Shown: positions 45,969 to 58,011, counted from the first letter of the stretch. The stretch is 64,000 nt of DNA from Chara braunii (GCA_003427395.1 BFEA01000035.1:3078330-3142329); one strand, 5' to 3'. Notes: generated from the sequence alone by a model not told the origin. Program-made: numbers and translations.

Positions 45969-47039
45969 GGTTGCTAGTGAGAGAATCATTTTCATCCCAA
46001 CCCCAATAATCATTCCTTCCGCTCCATTCCATAGCGGTTGGCTTAAACTGAGAAAGATTGAGAAAGACATCTGCTAGCAAAAATTGCTCTGACTGTGGAG
46101 GTTGTTGGGAGCAAGAAAAACCTCTTCGCCCAACATCGGGCGCCAGATACCTACTTCAGAGAAACTAGCTCTCGCTCTCCCAAAAGACGTTTCCACCTCG
46201 CTCCCCGTAGACGTCGGCTTATGCTGTTCCATACCAATGCATGTCCATCATTTGAAGCAACATCCGACTAAGAACTTCAAGACGCAAAACGGTAAAATAA
46301 GGGGGGTTCCTTTCCTCTCTCAATCTTAACCCCAATTAAACTCTTAAGCGCGGAATCTTTAGATCACGCGAACATACAAACATAAGTATGTTTTTATATA
46401 TAAAGGGTTATAAATACATGACGATCATTTCTCACAATCAAAGTGAGACTCCGTATGTGTTCGCAGACAGTCACAGACAGTCAAATTCAAAGTCCGAACC
46501 ACAAACATATTTGCAATCATATCAAAGATTCAACCAAAAGTTCACGCACTACACAGGGTCAACTTCAACCATTCTCTGCGCTCACACCCCTCACTTTAGC
46601 CACACAAACCTCCACCTTAGCGTAGCCTTCCAACAATAAAGTACTTAACACCTTTGTTAAATGACCATTGAATAAAGTCTGGGTAAAAACACAATGAAAC
46701 AATTCAGACCACATGGCTAAAGTCTTTAGGTTGAGTGGCGAGAGTGAAGTGGAGTTGAGTCGTAAACCGACGAATCGGCAACCGACTTGTTATCAGTAAT
46801 AGCAGAAGATGATCCTCGTAGGATCAAGCTGAATTTAGCCCAAATACTTAATCAAACGATCAAGAGGACCTGTAACATAAAACAGACCAATCCCTAAGTT
46901 AGATCTCTATAAGTCAAATGGAGAATAGTCTCCATATCACATCTCACTCAAAGTCGTCATAATTAACTAAGTCTGAATCTACCCCTAAGCAAGTGTAAAA
47001 GGAAGGGTAGACCTTGACAGAATCTCCTCTATACAGAGT

Positions 47040-47057
47040 GGATTGCCAGAATCGCCA
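47040..47057 (-). promoter_or_regulatory. Putative primer binding site, tRNA-Arg-like
   Basis: On the minus strand TGGCGATTCTGGCAATCC begins two bases after ..TTTTGACA. The first bases resemble the TGGCGACTCTG primer sites of Tat/Ogre-type elements primed by tRNA-Arg. The right copy (57355) has TGACGATTCTGGCAATCC. Confidence 0.4.
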
Positions 47058-47074
47058 CCTGTCAAAATGTAATC

Positions 47075-47420
47075 AATCTCCTCTACACTAAGAAAATTTC
47101 GACAGCGCTTCCCGTAGCAAAAGTGTCTTCTCAGAATTTATACAAGTTCAAATATGAAAACAAAAATAATCTTTAACACTAGAAAGTCAAATTTTATTCA
47201 ACTCCCTGAATTAGTAAAAATTTACTTATTTTAGAAAGCGGACTTCCCAGATTTATACTAAGTTAGATACGAATTCAAAAACAAAACTTGAGTTTAATTA
47301 AGTCAAAATTTGACTAACTCCTCGGATTTGCAAAAATTTCGGCAACGCTTTCTGTAGAGAAAGTAACTTACTAAGATTCATACAAAGCTAAGTACAAAAC
47401 ACAATGATCCGAGAAAATGA
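47075..47420 (-). repeat. Degenerate GGGAAGCGCTGCC array, left copy
   Basis: On the minus strand repeated words are CTACGGGAAGCGCTGTCGAA, then an AAATTTT-rich stretch, GAGTT and AAATTTGAC, in units of roughly 100-130 bases, about three units. The right copy at 56838-57345 has five. Confidence 0.6.
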
Positions 47421-47675
47421 AAAAATTAATCTACGTACCAAAAGTCAGCTAAAAAAATGGAAGAATTGAACAAGCTCCTATCGCTCTAGCACATGACGGG
47501 CAACTAAAGCAACTACCTGTCAAACAGAAACTCCGACTAAGTAATAATATCACTTAACCAAATGCAAGACCAACCCACAAAAAGGCTCTCACTAACCCAA
47601 AGTTAACCTTGTCAAACAATAATTTGTAGTCTTTCAATGATTTATCCCTTATACCCAGCTTACATAAGGCATAAA

Positions 47676-48411
47676 ACTAAACCATCCAATCTTATGGAAA
47701 CCTGTCTAGCTCAACCATTGAATATACACAACACATGACACTACAATTTTTCTCTTCCTTAGGCATACGACTGGGATGTGCAACATAACCGCACTGAATT
47801 GTTTAAGTATCCAAGTTATATATAATTGTTTGCTCGTAGTCTTTTAAGGTACCATATGAATAAACCGATCATTTTAGATCAAGGTTCAGCCTGCCCCCTT
47901 CTTACCATAAGTTTATTCTTAATTCCATACTCTCTTTAGTTGGTGATAAGCTATAGTCAGACCATCCAATCTTATGGAAAAATGTCTGATTAGCCTGTTC
48001 ATAAAATAAAAATAGTATAAAATATAAACAAAATTTAACCTTCATAAAATAAAAATAGTATAAAATATAAACAAAATTTAACCTTTTGGTTTCAGCATGT
48101 GCGTGGATCCAGACCGGACCTCCCAATCTTATGGGAACCTGTTCAGTCCTTCGCCAAATCCTCCCACAAAACAAAAAAAAATAAATTAATAAACATCAGA
48201 AAACTCAAATAAAATAAGACAACCAAGCCAGCTAATCTTATGGAAAAATGCTTGGTCCCTGAAAGTTAAACACAGATAGCCCTCGCAAGTCAAAGCAACC
48301 AGACCACCCAATCTTATAGGAACCCGTCTGGTCCTCCGGGCAATCGAAAATAAACCTAGCACTGGGTCCTCCAATCTTATGGAAACTCTCTCATCCTTTG
48401 CTTGACCCAGT
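47676..48411 (-). repeat. Stem-loop array, left copy
   Basis: Six elements share a loop that on the minus strand reads close to TTCCATAAGATTGGGTGG. Positions on +: 47676-47711, 47954-47992, 48109-48150, 48222-48256, 48298-48332, 48361-48411. Each loop is enclosed by its own stem: TAGTCAGAC with GTCTGATTA, ACCAAGC with GCTTGGT, ACCAGAC with GTCTGGT, ACTGGGTC with GACCCAGT. The loop is constant while the stems differ and still pair. Confidence 0.7.
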
Positions 48412-49000
48412 CAAAAGCAAGCAATGCCACCTTCCTTCCACCTTCCCCCCCCCCAGATGCAAATCTTTCCACAATCTTCTTTCAATCAAACAATAAAAAC
48501 TGAAACTTAGCTTGTGCATGCCTTCCTTTACTTAAATTTGAGTTATGTTCTGAAAGTTAAACTAAGAAACAATAATGGGATGCATGCAATACACTCAGTT
48601 AAACTGTAGAAAAATACAAAGATAGGGGTTTATAACTAGATTTATAGAAGGAAGGTGAAATTCTACGTCAAATTCCCAACCTCCAGAACATCTCCTGAGT
48701 TTCGGCAGAGCTCCCTCAATCAGTGGGCAGACTCCCCATTAAGTCTTGCTACGGTCCTACGTGTGGCAATCCCGCCTGCCACGTTCCTCTCTGAACAGGA
48801 TTAGACTGAGATTAAGAAGGGCAAAAGGAGGAACTTCAGACACTCAGATCCAAGAAGGGTGCACTCTGACTCGCATGAGAGGGCCTTGAATCCTTGACAC
48901 GTCTGAAGACCCCACAATGATGCTCAGAACACAGCAGCATCTTCGTCACTATTAAGTCAAACCGCCGGCTTTTGATTCTCTGGCGACTTTCCAATTTGCA

Positions 49001-51300
49001 GTAATAACTCATTGTGAAAAGTTTGGCCACTCCTTCAAGCCGATTTCAATCCCTCTTGTCAAAACGCTACTACACTGTCGTACTCAACTTACACCGCGCT
49101 TGCCCAGCCTAAAACAGTTGTCGAGGTAAGCACCCTGTCTAAATCTATGTGGTTTAGTCTTTTGAGATGGGCAATAAGATTACTGGTCGGATCAACCAGG
49201 CACAACGGTGTATTAGGTGGCCTTGAGGAGGAATAACGAAGTGGCACATAGGCATATCACGCTGACTAGCTTGTTAAAAGATATTGAGCGGTTGAGGGGC
49301 ATGAGGTGGGCTATTGAAATACAGCAAGACCTGGATCTTTGGGCTGCAGACGAACCTCATTTTCCGATGCTAGTTTCAACGACAACATGTAAGTTGTCCA
49401 CAAAGCCCAACACAGTCTGCTGTCCTCACTCACTTGACTTTCCGTGGACAACACCTACCTGCTCCTTGATGTCAAATTGCGAGATCACCACGCTCCCACC
49501 GTTCGCATGCAGGCAAAACCTGCACTGTCTCCCTTTACCCACGAAATATGTAGACTGATGATGGTTTTTCCGCTACAAGGGGAAAGGCACACCGGCTCTC
49601 TGTCGCACTCCTTTACTTGGCCGGCTCTGCACCGCGCAGACTCTCGTTCGTTAAAATGATCAAAAATTCGGACTGAATCTATCGCTAAAACTCAGGGAAG
49701 GTACATGCGCCAGGTAAGCACTCCTCAACTTTCTCTCCTTCTCTTCCTCACTCTCTCTAGTGAGCGCATGTGTGTTGCTCTTAGCCCAGGCCGAGTATGA
49801 CATGCATCGATTGTAGCATTTAAATATAGCGAGCGGCACAAATCTTTGGTTAAAGACTATCCACGACAGCCAACTCGACTGCGACGACTACCATGGCAAC
49901 CATAATTGTCAGCGATAAGAATAACGACTCAAAAAACAAACGACAAAACGGAACTCAGCGGAACGTCGCGTTGTCGGCAGAAGGTGCGCTACAGCGGCTC
50001 ACTCCGCTGCTCAGCAATTACGCAATAGAGAGGCTGCATCTTCCGTTAGAACAAGGTGCCCTGCTATCTAGCCCTTGCGCACAGAGAGAATGAGAGAAGT
50101 TGCTCCGCCCGTAAGATAAGGAAATTCGAAATGAATTTACCGCCTGAACATGGCTAGATATATGGGCACTTTGTTATCCTCCTAAGGCGTAACTTTTATT
50201 CTTCGCAGTGCCAAGTCCACTCCTTCATCGGGGAAATTGGCCATATCATCGAGGTCACAATATTTGATAACCCCCATTCTGTTTTTTAGTTTGCTCGACT
50301 CCATGCGGGATCAAGTAAGTTCTCCGTTCTCCAAATCCAGCCATATCTGCTTCCCGACGCCTTTGCGCAGTTCATTTTCTTACTAACCTCTAATCTACTA
50401 ACCTATGGCCAAAACTAACACTACCATTGGATTCGCCACCCTTCGAAACGTCCAAAACGACTCCTCCCTCGCTCATTTTCATAAGGAAACGAGCGAGATC
50501 TTCGTTTTTCCACACCGCCATATCTGCTTTCACGAAACTCCCGCGCACGATATTTTCTTAATAACTTCGTCAGAGTTCTTCTATACTAATCCATCACTCA
50601 AACTAATGACAAATTCGGATTCAACCGCCTCCAGAAGGACCAAAACCATAGAAACGCCTCGCTCCCTGCCTGATTCCATTCACGATCAGCTATGCCATGC
50701 ATTCACCTCCTTTCTTTCCTCCCGCTTCCTCTATAGCTCCGTGCAAACTCTTCCTTTTGTGCCCACTAACCTGCTCTATCATCCCCAAAACTAACTCCGT
50801 AATCGAACTTGCCCATGCCAAGAACCCCGACTCATCATCCTTCCACGCCCGTTTTCGTCTAGTGATGGGCAACCCGACGTTTCCTGTCTGCCTCTTCTTT
50901 CCCCTTACCATCTTTGCCTGCACCCCGACGCAATTCTCGATCGGATTCCTTCCTCTTTCCCTGCCCCTCTTTTCTTAGTCCTAACGCCTTCGGTCTCCTC
51001 TCGCTTCTTTTACTGCCAGTTCACGAGCGCCTTAGCGCAGCGGCCTCCTCCGCTGCTCCGGCCAGCCGCGGGGGATCTCCGGGAAGAGCCGGCATTAGGA
51101 CGATTCAATTAGTCTTCCCCTGTACGCAAATTCAGCAGACGACCGTAGCAATAGAAGTTGCTGCTCTCTGGCACAGTGTCGCGGACCCCTGTCGGGGACT
51201 AATGCACAACCTGCTGCGCGGGCCCAGGCAGAACGGGTCTTGATGTAAATCTTGATGGTAGTACCAAGGATTCAAATGAAAACTTTGATGTCCGACGTGG
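49001..51300. other. Anonymous sequence between inverted copies
   Basis: Frames of 60-130 codons occur (for example 50405-50794 on +) but none is recognised. No repeats beyond AT-rich patches. Confidence 0.35.
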
Positions 51301-51424
51301 AGAAGGGTTCTACATGTGGGCTGCTGCAGCAGCCTTCCCACAGTGCCCCGGACCACTCCTTCCAGGCACTGCTCACCCCTCTCTCGGGTCCCGACGGGCA
51401 TGCACATACTCAAACTTCCATGGT

Positions 51425-51600
51425 CGATTCACGGCTGGCGGCCGGTACACCTGCAAAGGCCCGCACCACCCATGTTTATTTTTCGCCTCGTGGGTTGTTC
51501 TCTCTTTGGCTCGTATGCACGTTGAACTCCTCGATCAATGTTTCAAGACGGCGGAATACGTGAATTTTGCCAGCATCCCGAACATGCAGAAACCCGTAGG
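51425..51600 (+). pseudogene. Unrecognised coding-like block, paired with 54250-54380
   Basis: The frame reads FFASWVVLSLARMHVELLDQ then CFKTAEY. The minus strand at about 54370-54250 reads RPPHGLAHMHVELLVACFKN. DNA identity extends over about 110 bases. Conservation of the MHVELL..CFK core in frame suggests decayed coding sequence of a repeat. Function unknown. Confidence 0.35.
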
Positions 51601-51689
51601 TCAACGAAAAAGAGGCCCGTGCTCAAGGCCCTTGACCGTCATTACGACCTCCAAATCCAGCGCCACGCTGTCGGTGTAAATACCCTTAG

Positions 51690-52380
51690 AAGGGTATCCG
51701 CCCTGGTTTTTGCAGGCAACAAAAAATAAGTTTGATTAAAAGTTTGAATATACCGCGCAAGTCGCGGCGATGTCCGTGATTTACGTTGGATGGGTGGCAG
51801 ACTAGTTTCAAGAGTGTCTGGGCGCGCGGACTTAAGGCACGCGTTATCTTTTTATTTTGTTGATGATCGAAGAGCCAGCGTGATCGCCGACCCAAATTTT
51901 ATCTCTAGTTAAACTAGGAAAAAAAAAAAATTTGTTTCTTGAGTGCCTATGACCTATGCGTACGTGCAGAGGACGGCGTCGACAACAATGTGATTTTGAA
52001 AACGTTTCGGTAAATCTGCGCGTCGTGCAATATTAGTTTATTTAGGTGTCCGTCAAAGCTAGACCCAGCTTTGGGCCTAGCACTAGCGGTTATAGCGTCG
52101 GACTTTCATCAAAGAGATTTAGGGATTAAGGTTGAGCGGCGACGACGCGGGGATATCAGAGTAGCGCGAAGGGACCGAGGGGTTAGGAACCCGGCAGGCC
52201 TATCCCCTGGGGTTTTGTTGTCGGCGGCGTCAGAACGGTGCCAGCGTTTTTTTTTTCCTCATTCGTCATATTTTGACGATTAAAAAGTTCTAATTTTTTT
52301 TTTTTTTTCTATTGTTGTATTATTATTATTTTGCTTTGACGTTCCCTGACCCAGACGCGACGCTGGATCTAGAGGCCGTA
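51690..52380 (-). mobile_element. Repeat with tRNA-like segment, copy A
   Basis: Matches 59150-59810 in inverted orientation with many changes. Inside, + strand 52076-52150 resembles a tRNA gene head: CCTAGCACTAGCGGTTATAG (box-A-like) and GTCGGACTTTCATC (anticodon-arm-like), with a poor T-arm (GGGATTAAGGTTG). It may be a tRNA-derived Pol III promoter region. Strand is relative to copy B. Confidence 0.45.
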
Positions 52381-54240
52381 ATGGCGGTCAAGGACCTTGA
52401 GCGCGCACCTCCCTTAGTTGACCTCTGGGTTCGTGTGTATTCAGGATGGTGGCAAGAATTCCTCCATCCTACCTGTCTTGAAACGCGGACTGAGTAAGTT
52501 AATGTGCAGGAGAGTCGGTGGGCTGTGCTAAGGGGCGGGGGACGAGCGCACCAGGGCAGAGGGGGCCGCGGGTCATAGTAGGGGTCCTACTGAACCCCTT
52601 TTGTATTGCCTGGTCTCCAAAAGCCCCAAGGGAATATCTGCTACTCCCACCAAGATCTGCATCGGGGCCCGCCTCACCAGGGCCCACGTTGCAGGCGAGC
52701 GATGGTCCGCACCCTCCACACTGGTCGCTGCTATGAGAGGTGTGTGAGCAGGCCCGCTAGGGACCCAAAAAAGGGGGGGTTCAATTCTGCTTGAGCAGAA
52801 GTGAGGAGGAGGGGAACTCTTTGTAGAGATCAATAGCGGTACTGCTGAAAATCGATCGTAGGGGGTATAGGGAGGGGGAAAGACTAATAGAACAGACTAG
52901 TAACTGGTCCCCTATGAAGTTTCTCTCAGACTGCCGGGGACAGCCTTGACCGAGGGAGTAAGGCGGGCAGTCTCGAAAGCAAGGCGAGCGCAGGAAGGAG
53001 GGTGGAGTGACTGGGACTGACGGGCGGTAGGACTAGGTCACTATGACAACGGGCGACGGGTGCTTAGACTGTGAGGCAAGGTAGAGAGCGACGGGCCGCA
53101 GCGGAGAAGGTCGGAGGAGGAATTGATAGAGGAGCTATGGAGAAACGGGGGAGCGCAGCAGGGGGAGCTTAGCACGCTCGATTCTTACCGGAATCGAGCG
53201 TGGGAAGAAACGAAGTAGGGGTTTTTGGGAAGGGCGTATATAGTGGAATGGTTAGTTTTGGTGTTAGCGTAAGAGAGTAGGAGTTAGAAGGTAAAGTGGT
53301 TGTGCGGAGGTAGAGTGAAGGACAGGATATGGCAGAACAGGAAAGGAGGTTTCTCCTCCGACATTGAATGAAAACAGGCAGGGGTGGATCCAAATCAGGG
53401 GGTTTTGGGGCGGGCGGCCCCGAATCTGAGGTTAGATTAGCGGGAGAATTAGTGTAGGAAACGCTTAGTGAGAAAAAAATGTGCGCGGGAAGCCTGGGCT
53501 ATGGAAGAAGAAAAGGGCAAAAGGAGTCGTACGTCCCCGTTCCTTAACGAATTCCAGCAAGGTAAGAGTCGAACCCAATGTTTTGGAGGGGTGCGAGATA
53601 GATTATGGAGCTAGTTTTCAACGTTAGGGGGTAGGTTTTGGGATCTGACAGATAAGGGTTGCGCCCGAGGAGGAGTGAGTTCGAGACTTCATGTATTTGG
53701 CTGTTTTCCAGTCACGGATTCATTTTGCTTTTTCGTTTGCCTATACTAACGTCGAAAGTAGCCTCTCGGAGTGTTTTGTCGGATTCTAACGGGAGGTTCG
53801 ATATCACTCTGCGCAGCCGGTGTTACAGGATTATAGTAGGGCGTGTGTGTCACTGCTCCATTGAGAGGACATGGGAAAGTGGCGATACAGTCGAGGAGAA
53901 GGCATCAACAGAGTGAAAGAGTGAGGAAGGGCCTAAGAGCAAGATCGGAGTGACACTTACCATGGAGTTGAATGTGGCTATATTCTAGCCTATTATTTTT
54001 TTGCGTATTGGCAAACTACTCAGTTGATGCTTGGTTGAAGCTGCCGATTTGCATACGTAAGTTTGAATCCGACAGAACTACAATAAAATAATTCTGATTT
54101 ATGAAGTATCCGATGACCCTCATGATATCGATAGCTCTAACTGGGCACTCAGTGAGCTGCACTCAGATAAGAGAGAGAGAGGAAATGAAAGAAGAGAGCG
54201 ATACATACCTAGCCCGGGTGGTGGCCTACGTGGTTGGCAT
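52381..54240. other. Anonymous sequence
   Basis: G-rich on the + strand near 52500-53600. No recognised gene, RNA or repeat. Short frames near 52500-52830 overlap on both strands and look like shadows. Confidence 0.35.
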
Positions 54241-54249
54241 CAAAATGTT

Positions 54250-54380
54250 CGGGGTGCCAGCGGAGTTCCTTTATCCTGCCCGTTTTTGAAGCATGCAACG
54301 AGGAGCTCAACGTGCATGTGAGCTAGCCCATGAGGCGGACGAAACTTGGGTGATGGGAATCTGCCAACCACAGGCTCCTG
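54250..54380 (-). pseudogene. Unrecognised coding-like block, inverted partner of 51425-51600
   Basis: Minus-strand translation contains RPPHGLAHMHVELLVACFKN. See the partner entry. It is consistent with the same centre of symmetry as the larger inverted copies. Confidence 0.35.
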
Positions 54381-55209
54381 TGAGAGTTTGAGTGAGTGAG
54401 GCGAGAGAGAACTCAGATAGGAACATACAATCAGATGGGCGTGCAAGTCATTCATAGAACTCAGATGTAGGGGCAAAAGGTTATTAGCACTAAGTTTGGT
54501 TGAGGCGGTCTGTTTATTGCCAGACAACATAGGAGTCAGGGGCAACCTTAATGGGAGTTGAGGTTTTGTGAGGAGTAGAAGGACGAAGCTTGTTTGACTT
54601 GACTTCAAGTTCGAATACAAAATGTGTGGGCAGGTCTGATCGTCTGCCCAGCAAGTGCGTCTGAATCTGATCTCCACTACTCAAACAGATTGTGGGCTTC
54701 CGTGTTGTTGGCATTGCTATGCGAGCTTACTGTTGAAGCATCGCTATGTCACTGTATGTTTGGTTTTAGGTGTTTTGGCATGCTTTGTTAGGCAAGTCAT
54801 ATAAGCTAAGTACTTTTTATGTGTCTTGTGGCACAAAAATTCCAAAGATGTGTTGAAGGTTTTTCGTTGCTTGGTTTACTGAGCAAAACCGTGGCATATT
54901 GTGCTCATGTTGTGCGTTACCGTGGTACCTACTGCTACGCTGCTCTGCGTGCAACATTCTATGAGGATCTTGCTGCATCTTGCTCCCCTTTGCTTGCCTT
55001 TGTGATGCGTGCTATTACGGTGTTTGATTGTTGTGCACGGTTACCTTACATATTTTCGTTTACCGTGTACTACTGTGAGGCGTATAGTTGTGCACAGTGG
55101 CTGAGGCGCTGCGCTTTGCTACATAATGTTGCATTTTATCTACGTTCTATTAGAGCACACGGGGTGTGTCCTATTTGGATGTGGTCTTCTAAGGCAAGGA
55201 GGTCATTGC
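54381..55209. other. Anonymous sequence with one open frame
   Basis: The + frame 54819-55214 (131 codons, Cys- and Tyr-rich, for example YRGTYCYAALRATFYEDLAA) is the longest local ORF but resembles no family I know. Confidence 0.25.
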
Positions 55210-55800
55210 TGTGAATTAGAGGATGTCAGGGAGTCAGCGGTTGAAGGGTGATTCAAGTTCACCGGACTATTGAGCACTTTGGCTGCCATTGTGGGTTCCT
55301 CAGGCAATGGAAGATAACAAGATCCTCTCCTGGGAGTTGAGTCAGTCCCTCTCCTGTGTCTCAAGAGTCTCAAACGCCTCCTTCTGCCCTTCTTAATCTA
55401 AGTTTAATCCTGTTCCGAGAGGAAGGCGGCAGACGAGATTGCAACCCGTAGGACCGCAGCAAGACTCTGTGGGGAGTCAGCCCACTGATTGTGGGAGCTC
55501 TGCCGGAACTCATGAGGAATTATGGAGGCAGAGAACTGAGAGGTAACTGTTGCTTTTCATATATAAACCCAGTATAACCCATATTTGTATCCCTTGTTAT
55601 GTTTGACTAAGCATACTGTGTGTACCCTTACTTTGACTTTGAGTTTGACTTTCAGAATTTAAACCAGACTTAAATAAAGGAAGGCATGCGCAATGCCAGT
55701 TTCAGTTTTGCTGTTTGATTGAAAGCAGATTGTGGGATTGCATCTGGGGGAAGGATGGGAGGAAGGCAGGATTACTTGCCTGACTAGGTCAAACAAAGAC

Positions 55801-56524
55801 TGGGCAAGTCTCCATAAGCTTGGGGAGACCCAATGCTATGTTTATTTTCAGATTGTTCGGAGAACCAGACATGTTTCATAAGTTTGGGTGGTTTGTTTGC
55901 TCTGACTTGCGAGGGTTGGTTGTGATTGATATTTTAGGAACCAGACACTTTCCCATAAGTTTGGGTGGCTTGATTGCCTGGTTGATTTTGGGTTTTCTCA
56001 GTTTATTTTAGTTATGAACGAGGGGGTCTGAGCATGTTCCATAAGTTTGAGTAACTCAATCCCTTCTTGTTTTATTTAAAGGGAACGGATCAGGCAGAGA
56101 GTCAGACATGTTCCATAAGTTTGGGTGGTCTTGGTCCAATGCCACATACATGCTGGAACCAGAAGGTTATAACTTGACTATATTTTATTACTATCCTACT
56201 TATGAACATGCTAGTCAGACAAGGTTTCGTAAGTTTGGGTGGTCTGACTATAGCTTATCACAAACTGAAGAGGGTATGAACTAAGAATAAACTTGTGGTA
56301 CGAAGGGGCAGACTGAACCTCGAGCTAAAAATGATCGGTTCAGTTATATGCTACCTCAAAAGACTAAGTGCAGATAATTATATAAAACTTGGATACTTGA
56401 ACAGTTCCGGGTGACTAGGGTGGCCTAGTCATTTGCCCAAGGAAGAGAAAAGTTGTTGTGCCCTTTGTTTGTGTATATTCAATGGTTGAGCTAGACATGT
56501 TCCATAAGTTTGGGTGGTCTAGCT
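55801..56524 (+). repeat. Stem-loop array, right copy
   Basis: Seven loops close to TTCCATAAGTTTGGGTGG at 55801-55832, 55864-55895, 55939-55983, 56029-56058, 56101-56134, 56212-56250 and 56489-56524. The best stems are GTCTCC with GGAGAC (55801), TAGTCAGAC with GTCTGACTA (56212) and AGCTAGAC with GTCTAGCT (56489). A further short hairpin, TGACTAGG-GTGG-CCTAGTCA, lies at 56412-56431. Spacing is irregular (about 65-270 bases). Confidence 0.72.
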
Positions 56525-56837
56525 TTATGCCTTATGTAAGCTGGGTATAAAGGGATAAATCATTGAAAGACTTTATTTTTTTATTTGATAAGTTAACTTT
56601 GGGTTGGTGAGAGTACTTACCTTTGTGGTTTGACCTTGCATGTGACTGAGTGAGATTACTACTTGGTCTGATTTTCAGTTGTCTGGTAGTTGCTTTAGAT
56701 GCTCGCCACATGCTAGAGCCATAAGAGTTAGTTTCAATTACTGCATTTTTTTGGCTAAGTTTATTTTTACTAAGGTCGATTTCTGCATTTTTTTGGATTA
56801 TTTATTATACTTGGTCTTGTACAAATCCTGGTAAGTC

Positions 56838-57345
56838 ACTTTCTCTACGGGAAGCGCTGCCAAAATTTTTACAAAACCAAGGAGTTAGTCAGATTTTGTC
56901 TTTTTAAAGTTGACTTGTATATATGGCTTAGTAAAAATCTGTAAAGTGTCATTTTTTAAGGGGAGTGTTGCCCAATTTTTTGCTAATTCAGAGAGTTAGA
57001 CAAAATTGGACCTTGAGAAGTCAAAGTCACTCTAGATTAGCACTTTCCTGAAGGGAGTGCTGCCGAAATTTGTGCAAATCTAAGGAGTTAGTTAAATTAT
57101 GTCTTAGTTGAACTCAGGTTGTGCTCTGGTTTCATATTTGACTTAGTAAAAATCTGGAAAGTCTTCTTTTCTAAAGGGAGTGCTGCCCAAATTTTTACTA
57201 TTTCAGAGAGTTAGACAAAATTTGACTTTCCAGAATTAGAGATTGTTTTTGTTTTCATATTTGAGTTATTATAGATTCTAATAAGGCACTTTTCCTACGG
57301 GAAGCGGTGCCGAAATTTTCTTAGTTTAAAAGAGTTAGATTATAT
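56838..57345 (+). repeat. GGGAAGCGCTGCC array, right copy
   Basis: Five degenerate units of about 100 bases: CTACGGGAAGCGCTGCC, AAGGGGAGTGTTGCC, GAAGGGAGTGCTGCC, AAAGGGAGTGCTGCC and CTACGGGAAGCGGTGCC, each followed by AAATTTTT-like sequence, GAGTTAG and an AAATTTGAC-like word. The last unit abuts the LTR end. Confidence 0.75.
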
Positions 57346-57354
57346 TTTGACAGG

Positions 57355-57372
57355 TGACGATTCTGGCAATCC
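57355..57372 (+). promoter_or_regulatory. Putative primer binding site, tRNA-Arg-like (right copy)
   Basis: TGACGATTCTGGCAATCC, two bases after ..TTTTGACA. It differs from the left copy at one base in the TGGCGA start. Confidence 0.38.
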
Positions 57373-58011
57373 ACTTTGTATAGAGGAGATTCCGCCTAGG
57401 GTCTGCCCTTTCTTTGGGCACTAGCTTAGAGGTAGTCTTAGACTTAGTTTGTAGGAGAACCTTGAGTAAGATTGTGACATGAAGATTATTCTCCATGGAC
57501 TTGTAGATTTAGCTTCGGGATTGACCTGTCTTGTATTACAGGTCCTCTTGATCGTCTGATTCAAGATTTGGACTAGATTCAGCTTGATCCCATAAGGATC
57601 ATCTTCTGTTATCACTGATAACAGGTCGGTTGTCGATTCATCGGTCTACTACTCAACTCCAATTCACTCTTGTCACTCAACCTAAAGACTTTAGCCCTGT
57701 AGTTTGAATTGTTTCGTTGTGTTTTCGCCCGGGCTTTATTTGAATGACCATTTAAGAAAAGTACTTAGTATTTTATGTTGAGGAGTTTCACAAGAGTGAG
57801 GCTTGCATGACTAAAGCGAGGGGTGTGAGTGCAGGGAATGGTTGAAGTTGACCCCGTGTCGTGCACGAACTTTTGGTTGAATCTTTGATGTGATTGAAGG
57901 TATGTTTGGTAGTTCGGACTTTGGATTTGACTGCCTGCGATCATAGACATATATATGGTTGAAAAGAGTCCCACTGTGATTGTGAGAAGTGATCGTCACA
58001 TAATTATAACC

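Larger units (their letters stand above)
44780..49000 (-). mobile_element. Left inverted copy of a non-coding LTR-type element
   Basis: Read on the minus strand, this segment matches 55210-59150 read on the plus strand, with many substitutions and indels. Paired landmarks: 48.7-48.8 kb with 55.4-55.5 kb; the stem-loop array; the GGGAAGCG array; the TGGCGATTCTGGC site (47040-47057); 46380-46640 with 57800-58010; 45330-45480 with 58430-58560; 44800-44900 with 59070-59130. No protein-coding region was recognised. A SINE-like copy and other sequence (about 45725-46330) interrupt it. Confidence 0.7.
47060..49000 (-). repeat. Probable LTR, left copy (minus strand)
   Basis: On the minus strand it would run from TGCAAATTGGAAAG (about 49000) to ATTTTGACA (ending at 47060), just before GG and the putative primer binding site. 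About 1.9 kb. Boundaries are inferred from TG..CA ends and the position of that site; the second LTR of the same element is not identifiable. Confidence 0.38.
55210..57352 (+). repeat. Probable LTR, right copy
   Basis: From TGTGAATTAG to ATTTTGACA, about 2.1 kb, ending two bases before the putative primer site. Contains both arrays. A TATATAAA box lies at about 55559. Boundaries inferred. Confidence 0.38.

Noticed and set aside
47676-48411. CRISPR-like array (repeated short motif with spacers)
   Set aside because: The motif is a degenerate hairpin with irregular spacing in a eukaryotic retroelement; no cas genes and the spacers are ordinary element sequence.
52499-52833. Overlapping Pro/Gly-rich ORFs on both strands
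   Set aside because: Opposite-strand shadows in GC-rich sequence without motifs.
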